A program made the position numbers and the translations under genes. This document shows positions 57,917 through 64,000 of a stretch of 64,000 bases of DNA, piece after piece. The DNA comes from Jiangella muralis (lineage in GTDB: Bacteria; Actinomycetota; Actinomycetes; Jiangellales; Jiangellaceae). The DNA lies in NCBI RefSeq assembly GCF_001270745.1, contig NZ_KQ434759.1, positions 1 to 64,000 on the forward strand, written 5' to 3'. The first letter of the stretch is position 1. Every line of letters begins with the position of its first letter. The notes under the pieces are model-generated. The model worked only from the letters and a program-made list of their open reading frames with translations, had not been told where the DNA came from and ran no database searches.

Positions 57917-60838
57917 TCAGAACTCGCTCTGCGACCGGGCGGCCGCGACGAGGATGGCCTGACGCTGCTGGCGGTTGTGCCGACCGGCCTCGAACCACTC
58001 CGCCGAGACCGCCTCGACCCGCCGGACGAGGTCGCCGTGGCCGGCGAACGGCGCGGCGTCCCAGACGCGGTCGAGGAACGTCTCGCCGTTCTGATCGCGG
58101 ATCGCGTCGTTCGGCACGCCCGTCGGCTGCGACCGGAAGACCACCTCGGGCTCCACGCGCTTGACGTACGGGTGGAACGAGTTGAACTGGCCAGGCACCG
58201 GGTCGGCGACGTAGTACGGCGCCAGCAGGTAGCCGTGCGTCGTGAAGTGCATCGACGCGTCGGCGGGCTGGATCGACGCCGCGAGGTCGCCGTCGAGCCC
58301 GAGCTGCGGGAAGAAGGTGAACTCGCGGTAGCTCGGGGTGTCGTCGCGCACGACCATCAACGTCGGGCCGTACATGATGGACTGTATTGACTTGTCATTG
58401 GCAGCCTTGTCCACCCAGAAGCTCAGCGGCATGTTGATGTCAACGACGTCGCCGGCCTGCCAGCTGCGGCTGACGGTGACGTACGACGACGGCGTCGCGT
58501 CGACCTGCTGGTCCCGGCCGTTGACGGCGACCGTGTAACCGTGCCAGGCCCAGCCCGGGACCCGGAGCTTGAGGTCGAGCGGGCCGCTCCCGCTGACGAA
58601 CCGCAGCCGGGTCGACCCGGCCGCCGGGAACGCCGTCTCCTGGGTGATGACGAAGCCGCGCTCCGGCCAGGTCAGCGTCGCCTGGATGAACAGGTTCAGG
58701 TACAGCGCCGACCCGTCGCCGGACCGGAGGAACACCGTCTCCTGGTACTTCGTGTGGCTCTCGACGCCGGTGCCGTTGCAGCAGCTGCCGTTGCCGCCGT
58801 ACCGGCTGTACTCGACGAAGGTGCCGATGCGGCGCGACCGGCCCGGCCACATGTTCTGGTGGTACGTCACCTCGGTGGCGGTGACGCTGTCGACGTCGCG
58901 GCGCGAGCTGAGGATCTGGTTGTGCAGCGCCCGCTCGTAGAAGTCCATCAGCGTCGGCTCGGGCTCGTGGAAGAACAGGTTCCGGGTGAGCCGGAGCATG
59001 TTGTACGCGCAGCACGTCTCGGCGTGCCGCGGGTCGCTGCCCGACGTGAAGCCGGACGTGATGTCGCCGCGGGCGCGGAAGTGCTCGCTGCGTCCGGCGC
59101 CGCCGTTGCTGAACGTGCGGTGCGGCACCACCATGCCCCAGAAGTTGCGCGCCGCCGTGTGGAACCGCTCCTCGCCGGTCTGCTCGAAGATGCGCAGGTA
59201 GCCGATGTTCGGCGCCATGTACTGGTTCGCGTGCCGCCCGTTGAGCTGATCGCTGTTCTCGATGCTCGCGGTGAACAGCGTGCTGAACGTGAACAGCTTG
59301 GCGGTCTCGAGGAACCTGGCCCGCTGCCCGGCGTCCGTCGTGTGCGCCGCGAGCTCGGCCATGACCTCGTTCATCGACCCGGCTTCGCCGGCGCTGTAGG
59401 TGTTCCACATCTGGTCCCGGCCCTCGGGCGAGATGCGGCTCAGGCGGCTGTGCACCCACTCGCCCATACGCAGCAGGATCGGCAGCGCGTCCTCGTTGCC
59501 GGTGAGGTCGTACGCGTTGAGCAGGCCGCGCATGATCTTGTGGTGGGTGTACCAGACCGCCCAGACGGCGTTCGGGCCGCTGTTCGGCTGCACCATCGGC
59601 GGCTCGATGCGGATGAACTGGCCCTCCGGGAACGCGGCCAGGTAGCCCGGGTAGCCGGTGCCGACGATGGTGGCGGGCCGGCCGTTCCCGGACGCGTCCG
59701 GCGCGGTCTCACCCTCGTCGTCGAAGGTCCAGCGGGCCCGTAGGGCGCCAGCGTCCACCCCGGTGGGTTCGGTGGCCAGCTGCTGGATCTCGGCCGCGCT
59801 GAGGGCGCGGCCGTGCAGCTGGACCTCGTCGACGGCGGCGTTGAGCAGGACGTGGTCGTTGCTGGTGGAGCGGCCGATCCAGTTGCTGACGGTGTCGCCC
59901 AGGGCCGCCGGCGTGATCGTCATGGCCGTGTTGACGCCCGCCTCGACGCCGTTGACGTACAGGCGGCCGGTGCTGCCCTGGAGCGTGACGGCGACATGGT
60001 TCCAGGTATTCAGGGTGAGCTGGGTGGCGCTGTCGATGCGCTGCTCGGCGTTGGCGCCGTCGACCGTGATCGCGAACCGCGGGCCGACGTCGTTCGAGAC
60101 CCGCGCGGTGAGGGCGAGGTAGGCGCGAGTGCTGGTCGCGAGCGTGAGGATGCGCGCGTTCGTCTGGCTGCTGCCCGGGCTCACCCACGCGCTGAACGTG
60201 GCGTCGGTCAGGCCCGTCGTCAGACCGGTGGGGAGCGTGACGAACTGGTTCGGGTGCGGGTCGCCGAGCTTGACGGCGTTGCCGAACCGGCCCGGCACCC
60301 GGCCGACGTTGCGCCCGTCGAGCGCGTCCTGGACCTTCGCCAGCTCCTCGACGATGTAGTCCAGCTTCGTCAGGAAGATCTCCTCGCCGGTGGCCGCCCA
60401 GCACTGCGCCAGCATCGTCATCCAGTGGCCGGAGAAGTGGCCGCGGAGCAGGTGGTTCGGGGTGTCCCAGCCGCCCGGCCAGGTGCCCGGCGCGGGCAGC
60501 CCGGCGTTCGCGCGGAACAGGTGCAGCATGCGGTCCGGCCCGTCCAGCGGGTCGCTCGTGCCGGGGTAGTGGCGGGCGTAGTCGATCATCCGGTCGCGCT
60601 TCGCCTTGTAGATGCCGTCGCCCAGGCTGACCTGGTTCAACGCGAACGGCGCCACCTCCCACCCGGCGGACGTCCAGCCCGGGCGCGGCGTGCCGCCGGG
60701 GATGGCCGGTGCGGCCGCTGGTGCTGGTGCGGCCGCTGCCGGTGCGGCCGCTGTGGCCACGGCCGAGGCCGCTGCCGGCGCCGCCGCCGCCATCGCGCCG
60801 AACCGCAACGCGTCCCGCCGGGAGAATCTCTTGCTCAT
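57917..60838 (-). CDS. exported GH127-type beta-L-arabinofuranosidase with inserted LamG-like domain
   Basis: A 973-residue secreted glycosidase. A Tat signal (SKRFSRRDALRFGAMAAAAP) is followed by an Ala/Pro linker. The catalytic (alpha/alpha)6 domain starts near residue 60 and is interrupted at about 173-393 by a LamG-like insert. It resumes at YPGYLAAFPEGQFIRIEPP. The GH127 thiol/zinc residues appear as HAETCCAYNML (Glu607, Cys609) and NGSCCNGTG (Cys686-687). GGAGGG precedes the ATG. It probably releases L-arabinofuranose from plant polymers or glycoproteins. A LacI-like operator lies 39 bases upstream. Confidence 0.88.
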   Translation of the reverse strand: MSKRFSRRDALRFGAMAAAAPAAASAVATAAAPAAAAPAPAAAPAIPGGTPRPGWTSAGWEVAPFALNQVSLGDGIYKAKRDRMIDYARHYPGTSDPLDGPDRMLHLFRANAGLPAPGTWPGGWDTPNHLLRGHFSGHWMTMLAQCWAATGEEIFLTKLDYIVEELAKVQDALDGRNVGRVPGRFGNAVKLGDPHPNQFVTLPTGLTTGLTDATFSAWVSPGSSQTNARILTLATSTRAYLALTARVSNDVGPRFAITVDGANAEQRIDSATQLTLNTWNHVAVTLQGSTGRLYVNGVEAGVNTAMTITPAALGDTVSNWIGRSTSNDHVLLNAAVDEVQLHGRALSAAEIQQLATEPTGVDAGALRARWTFDDEGETAPDASGNGRPATIVGTGYPGYLAAFPEGQFIRIEPPMVQPNSGPNAVWAVWYTHHKIMRGLLNAYDLTGNEDALPILLRMGEWVHSRLSRISPEGRDQMWNTYSAGEAGSMNEVMAELAAHTTDAGQRARFLETAKLFTFSTLFTASIENSDQLNGRHANQYMAPNIGYLRIFEQTGEERFHTAARNFWGMVVPHRTFSNGGAGRSEHFRARGDITSGFTSGSDPRHAETCCAYNMLRLTRNLFFHEPEPTLMDFYERALHNQILSSRRDVDSVTATEVTYHQNMWPGRSRRIGTFVEYSRYGGNGSCCNGTGVESHTKYQETVFLRSGDGSALYLNLFIQATLTWPERGFVITQETAFPAAGSTRLRFVSGSGPLDLKLRVPGWAWHGYTVAVNGRDQQVDATPSSYVTVSRSWQAGDVVDINMPLSFWVDKAANDKSIQSIMYGPTLMVVRDDTPSYREFTFFPQLGLDGDLAASIQPADASMHFTTHGYLLAPYYVADPVPGQFNSFHPYVKRVEPEVVFRSQPTGVPNDAIRDQNGETFLDRVWDAAPFAGHGDLVRRVEAVSAEWFEAGRHNRQQRQAILVAAARSQSEF

Positions 60839-60876
60839 TCTGGCCCTCCTCGTTCCGGCCCTCGTCGGCCGCGCTA

Positions 60877-60890
60877 TGTGAGCGTTAACA
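60877..60890. promoter_or_regulatory. LacI-like operator TGTGAGCGTTAACA
   Basis: A 14-base element with central CG and five of seven arm positions paired, 39 bases upstream of the GH127 start. It suggests sugar-responsive repression by an unlinked LacI protein; it does not match the TTGAACGATCAA sites at 36801. Confidence 0.4.
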
Positions 60891-61003
60891 ACGTGGTGGA
60901 GAGTCCGCTATGGACGGATGTGAACTGTGATGTGTGAAATAGTGCCCGCTGCCGAGGGTCGGGTCAAGGGTGATCACCAACGGCGTCGGCCGCGGACCGC
61001 GCA

Positions 61004-61088
61004 CTCGCCTGGCCGCCTGGTTGCCCGGTCGTGGTGGCCGCCGTGGGCTGCAGCCGCGGATCGTGCCCTCGCCTGGCCGCCTGGTTGC
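61004..61088. repeat. 21-bp direct repeats 64 bases apart
   Basis: The 20-mer CTCGCCTGGCCGCCTGGTTG, followed by C in both cases, is present at 61004 and 61068. It lies in the 733-base gap (60839-61571) between the GH127 gene and dhaM, which shows no credible gene. Confidence 0.7.
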
Positions 61089-61194
61089 GGCCGCCGCCGT
61101 GCCCACGCCGCGCCGTCGGGCAGGTGGGCGGACGCCCGGCTCCGATCCGCTCGGCTCTGTCGACGCGCGGCCCCGCCGGCCAACGGCGCCCGTT

Positions 61195-61248
61195 GATCAT
61201 GGGAGATCGGGGTTCCCGGGCGGGCGGAACCCTGAATTCTCCATGATC
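61195..61248. repeat. long interrupted hairpin
   Basis: GATCATGGGAGA and GGGTTCC (61195-61216) pair with GGAACCC and TCTCCATGATC (61226-61248), with a small internal loop and a GC-rich apex. It could be the dhaKLM terminator or another intergenic repeat. Confidence 0.6.
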
Positions 61249-61420
61249 GACTTTGCTGGGTGCTCACCTACCTGCACGCGAATCGTCGTGCCGACGGCGG
61301 TGTACGCCGCGACCTCCGATTGGGGCGCGGAGAGTGCGGGTGACGTGACGTGACGGTGACGGCGGCGCGTCCCCGACTAGGCTGGCCCGGCGCATCGAGC
61401 GCGGCGTCGAACCGGAAAAC

Positions 61421-61502
61421 GATCAGGTGACGAAACGGCGGCCGTTCGCCGCGGTTGGTCACCTGATCATGGTGTGTCCACCTGGTGGAGATGATCAGGT
61501 GA
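61421..61502. repeat. second GATCAGGTGA / TCACCTGATC cluster
   Basis: Three alternating 10-mers start at 61421, 61459 and 61493 (spacings 38 and 34), matching the cluster at 20701-20845 in unit, spacing and flanks (GTCACCTGATCAT; GATCAGGTGACGTAG). The two clusters are members of one dispersed family. Confidence 0.8.
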
Positions 61503-61571
61503 CGTAGTGGCCGGGGCGACGTGTCCGGACGTGCGGCGAGATGGCCAGCCGGGGCGCGTCGGCGGCAGCCG

Positions 61572-61970
61572 TCAGAGCTTGCGCATCGACCAGGCCTGCT
61601 CGGCCGAACCGACCACCGTGTCGAGGTCCTGGCCGGTCGAGGCGAGCACCGCCGCGGCCACCGCGCCCTCGGTGAACGGGGCGTCGGCGAGGCGGACGAG
61701 CGGGCCGCCGCCGTCGTCCTCGAGGTCTTCGAGCAGGGTCTTCGCCGTCAGCACCGAACTGCCCATGTCCATGAGGACGCAGACGCCGTCACCGCTGTCG
61801 GCCGCCTTCACGGCCGCCGCGATGAGGTCGATGCTGGTGCCGAACCGCCCGTCGTCGGTGCCGCCGGCGGCGCGGATGGCGACCGACGGGCCGGCCAGCT
61901 CCGCCGCCATCTCGGCGACGGAACCGGCGACCGCCGGGCTGTGGGAGACGAGCACGATGCCGACCGTCAC
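61572..61970 (-). CDS. dhaM: PTS-dependent dihydroxyacetone kinase phosphocarrier DhaM
   Basis: A 132-residue protein with the EIIA-man-like fold. The phosphohistidine is in VGIVLVSHSPAVAGSVAEM (His10). GTDDGRFGTSIDLIAAAV and VCVLMDMGSSVLTAKTLLED are typical. It accepts phosphate from the PTS (HPr) and passes it to ADP bound on DhaL. It is the single-domain form, lacking fused HPr/EI parts. The GTG overlaps the dhaL stop by GTGA. Confidence 0.93.
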   Translation of the reverse strand: MTVGIVLVSHSPAVAGSVAEMAAELAGPSVAIRAAGGTDDGRFGTSIDLIAAAVKAADSGDGVCVLMDMGSSVLTAKTLLEDLEDDGGGPLVRLADAPFTEGAVAAAVLASTGQDLDTVVGSAEQAWSMRKL

Positions 61971-62596
61971 GCGACGACCTCCGCCAGCGCCCGCAGGATC
62001 AACGCCGTCGACGCGGCGCCCGGATCCTCGTGACCGACGCTGCGCGGACCGAGATAACTGGCCCGGCCCTTGCGCGCCTGCATCGGGACGGTCGCGGCCA
62101 GCCCTTGCTCGGCGCCGTCGGCGGCGGCAGCGGCAGCCGCCGCGAGTGGCCCGCCGTCGGCCGCCACCGCCTGGAACGCGGCGACCGCCGGCGCGAGCGC
62201 GTCGATCATCGTCTTGTCGCCCTCGTTGGCGCCGCCCAGCCCCTTGATCGCGGTCAGGGCGGCCTCCAGCGCGGCGCCGACCTCGTCGGCGGAGGCGGAG
62301 GTGGTGTCGCCGAGGGCCTTGCCGGCCCGGCGGAACGCGCTGCCGTACAACGGCCCGGACGCACCGCCGGTCTTCGCGACGATGCCCCGGCCCGCCGCGA
62401 CGAGGACGTCGCCCGGGGTCGAGGGGGCTCGTTCGGCGATGTTGGTCAGCGCGGCGGCGAGCCCGCGGGCCATGTTGGCGCCGTGGTCGCCGTCGCCGAT
62501 GGCCGCGTCGAGGCCGGTCAGCCGCGCCTCGTCGGCCTTGACGGCGGCCTCGGACGCGGTGATCCAGGCCGTCGCCGTCTGCGCGTCGAACGCCAT
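61967..62596 (-). CDS. dhaL: dihydroxyacetone kinase subunit DhaL
   Basis: A 209-residue nucleotide-binding subunit of the Dha kinase. LDAAIGDGDHGANMARGLAA (ADP/Mg aspartates), GGASGPLYGSAFRRAGKAL, NEGDKTMIDALAPAVAAF and ARKGRASYLGPRSVGHEDPG are all present. With DhaK it makes dihydroxyacetone phosphate. The ATG at 62596 is chosen; a GTG two codons upstream is possible. It lies two bases after dhaK and overlaps dhaM. Confidence 0.95.
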   Translation of the reverse strand: MAFDAQTATAWITASEAAVKADEARLTGLDAAIGDGDHGANMARGLAAALTNIAERAPSTPGDVLVAAGRGIVAKTGGASGPLYGSAFRRAGKALGDTTSASADEVGAALEAALTAIKGLGGANEGDKTMIDALAPAVAAFQAVAADGGPLAAAAAAAADGAEQGLAATVPMQARKGRASYLGPRSVGHEDPGAASTALILRALAEVVA

Positions 62597-62598
62597 GC

Positions 62599-63591
62599 TC
62601 ACCGTCCCCACCGCAGCGCGGGCGTCTCGACCGGCGCGTCCCACAGCCGCAGCAGGTCGTCGTCGAGGGACATGACGGAGATCGAGAAGCCCTGCTGGTC
62701 GAGGCTGGTGATGTAGTTGCCGACCAGGCTGCGCGCGACCCGTGCGCCGTGCCCCTCGATCCAGGCGACGGCCTCGGCGAACGCGCCGTACAACTCGATC
62801 AGCGGGCTGCCGCCCTGTCCGTTGAGCATGACCAGCACGTCGCCGGAGATCGGCCGGTCGGCATGGATGACGTCGAGCGAGTAGCCGACGAACTCGTGGA
62901 TCGGGGCCATCTTGCCGCGCTCGCGGCCCGGTTCGCCGTGGATGCCGACGCCCAGCTCGACCTCGTCGTCGGCGAGGTCGAAGCCCGGCTTCCCGGCGGC
63001 CGGGACGGTGCCGGCGTGCAGCGCGATGGCGAACGACCGCGTCACCTCGTTGACGTGGGTGGCGATGCCGGCGACGGTGTCGAGGTCGGCGCCCTCTTCG
63101 GCGGCGGCGCCGGCGATCTTCTCGACGAACACCGTGCCACCGACGCCGCGGCGCCCGGCCGTGTAGGTGGAGTCCTCGACGGCGGCGTCGTCGTTGGTGA
63201 CGACATCGACGACGCGGACGTCCTCGTCGTCGGCCAGCTCGGCGGCCATGCGGAAGTTGAGCACGTCGCCGGTGTAGTTCTTGACGATGTGCAGCACACC
63301 CGCGCCGCCGTCGGCGGCCTTCGTGGCGGCCAGGATCTGGTCGGGCACGGGTGACGTGTACACCTCGCCCGGCGCGGCGGCGTCGAGCATGCCGTAGCCG
63401 ACGTACCCACCATGCAGCGGTTCGTGTCCGGAGCCCCCGCCCGAGACCAGTCCCACCTTGCCCTGCGTCGCGCCGCCCGCACGCGAGATGACCCGGTTCT
63501 CCAGGTCGACGGCGAGCGACGGATGGGCGGCGGCCATGCCGCGCAGCGCGTCAGCGATGACAGAGTCGGGGGAGTTGATCAGCTTCTTCAT
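62599..63591 (-). CDS. dhaK: dihydroxyacetone kinase subunit DhaK
   Basis: A 330-residue substrate-binding subunit. The start MKKLINSPDSVIADALRGMA, GKVGLVSGGGSGHEPLHGGY, VLHIVKNYTGDVLNF and the GIHGEPG motif with His218, which binds dihydroxyacetone covalently, are intact. It is first in the dhaKLM operon. The pathway funnels dihydroxyacetone or glycerol-derived triose into glycolysis. The divergent IclR gene is the likely regulator; the shared region is about 100 bases. Confidence 0.95.
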   Translation of the reverse strand: MKKLINSPDSVIADALRGMAAAHPSLAVDLENRVISRAGGATQGKVGLVSGGGSGHEPLHGGYVGYGMLDAAAPGEVYTSPVPDQILAATKAADGGAGVLHIVKNYTGDVLNFRMAAELADDEDVRVVDVVTNDDAAVEDSTYTAGRRGVGGTVFVEKIAGAAAEEGADLDTVAGIATHVNEVTRSFAIALHAGTVPAAGKPGFDLADDEVELGVGIHGEPGRERGKMAPIHEFVGYSLDVIHADRPISGDVLVMLNGQGGSPLIELYGAFAEAVAWIEGHGARVARSLVGNYITSLDQQGFSISVMSLDDDLLRLWDAPVETPALRWGR

Positions 63592-63680
63592 CGACGGACC
63601 GACCTTTCCGTGATGCGGATGTCATCTGCGTGCCACAGTACGCGCGAAACGGCCCGCCGGACCGGGGACCGGCGAACCTC

Positions 63681-63686
63681 TATGGT
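63681..63686 (+). promoter_or_regulatory. -10 box TATGGT of the IclR gene
   Basis: TATGGT lies seven bases before the GTG at 63694, so the transcript would start at or next to the start codon. The in-frame ATG at 63682 lies inside this box and is therefore less likely to be used. Confidence 0.45.
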
Positions 63687-63693
63687 TGTCGCC

Positions 63694-64000
63694 GTGGTGG
63701 AGATCTCGCAGACGCTCGATCGCGGCCTTCGCCTGCTCGAGGTGCTGTCCGGGTCCAGCGACGGCCTCACCGTCGCCGAGGCGTCCACCGTCCTCGGCGT
63801 CAACCGCACCATCGTCTACCGCCTGCTGGCGACGCTGGAGCAGCACGGCCTGGTGCGCCGGGTCGCGGGCGGCCGGTTCAGCGTCGGGTTCGGGGTGCTG
63901 ACGCTGGCCGGCAGCGTGCAGCCGTCGCTGCGGCAGGTGGCGCAGCCGGTGCTGCGGGCGCTGGCCGACGACGTCGGCGCGACGGCGCACCTCACCATCG
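63694..64000 (+). CDS. IclR-family transcriptional regulator (5' part)
   Basis: Only the first 102 codons are in the window; the frame is open at the end. The N-terminal winged helix shows VVEISQTLDRGLRLLEVLSG, LTVAEASTVLGVNRTIVYRL and LATLEQHGLVRRVAGG, then the start of the ligand domain (SLRQVAQPVLRALADDVGAT). It is divergent from dhaKLM and so probably regulates that operon in response to dihydroxyacetone or a triose. Confidence 0.85.
   Translation, partial: MVEISQTLDRGLRLLEVLSGSSDGLTVAEASTVLGVNRTIVYRLLATLEQHGLVRRVAGGRFSVGFGVLTLAGSVQPSLRQVAQPVLRALADDVGATAHLTI

Overview
The window is high-GC DNA from an actinobacterium. The evidence is the GTG/ATG start mix, many 4-base GTGA/ATGA stop-start overlaps, GC-rich third positions, TANNNT -10 boxes placed 6-7 bases before start codons (leaderless transcripts), and typical actinobacterial genes: DUF3039, DUF3052, a RamB-like regulator divergent from isocitrate lyase, an AlbA_2 regulator and twin DUF21/CBS transporters. 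The secreted glycan enzymes suggest a soil or plant-associated filamentous genus such as Jiangella, but that is only a guess. I see no rRNA, tRNA, CRISPR array or complete insertion sequence.

Layout. 0-1.2 kb: small conserved gene and a Phd/VapC-type toxin-antitoxin pair. 1.2-5.5 kb: ogt, then a coupled bioY-ligase-thiolase-bioN operon that lacks an ATPase gene. 5.5-10.4 kb (minus): exported PhoD-type phosphatase, amidase with five FG-GAP repeats, PHP metallohydrolase. 10.5-18 kb: membrane proteins, SDR with XRE regulator, AlbA_2 protein behind a perfect operator, two CPBP proteases. 18-22.6 kb: two-component system flanked by two low-complexity exported proteins and a phosphotransferase-fold gene, with ATGAGAG/CTCTCAT boxes at three places. 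22.7-26 kb: leader peptide, two DUF21/CBS transporters and a SAM hydroxide adenosyltransferase, all translationally coupled. 26-31 kb: YCII protein, oxidoreductase plus membrane protein divergent from TetR, and an MMPL exporter. 31.5-33.3 kb: single-chain PheRS-like protein behind a Trp-Phe leader peptide, and an AHSA1 protein. 33.3-41.2 kb: sulfatase and glycoside-processing enzyme divergent from a LacI-controlled sugar ABC importer. 41.2-41.9 kb: palindrome-rich non-coding island. 41.9-47.8 kb: P-loop kinase, large LuxR regulator, malic enzyme, YqgE. 47.8-53 kb: calpain-like protease with a small overlapping partner, DUF3039, MFS, helicase, MITE-like element and gene remnant. 53.3-61 kb: second amidase, RamB/aceA pair, GH127 enzyme with an inserted LamG-like domain. 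61.5-64 kb: dhaKLM and a divergent IclR regulator cut by the window end.

The most unusual items are the leader peptide and Shine-Dalgarno-masking hairpin before the single-chain PheRS-like gene, the candidate regulon around the two-component system, two families of dispersed palindromic repeats with copies 10 kb and 40 kb apart, the calpain-like protease pair, the biotin-type operon whose thiolase lacks its second catalytic cysteine, and the LamG-like domain that appears circularly permuted inside a GH127 catalytic domain.
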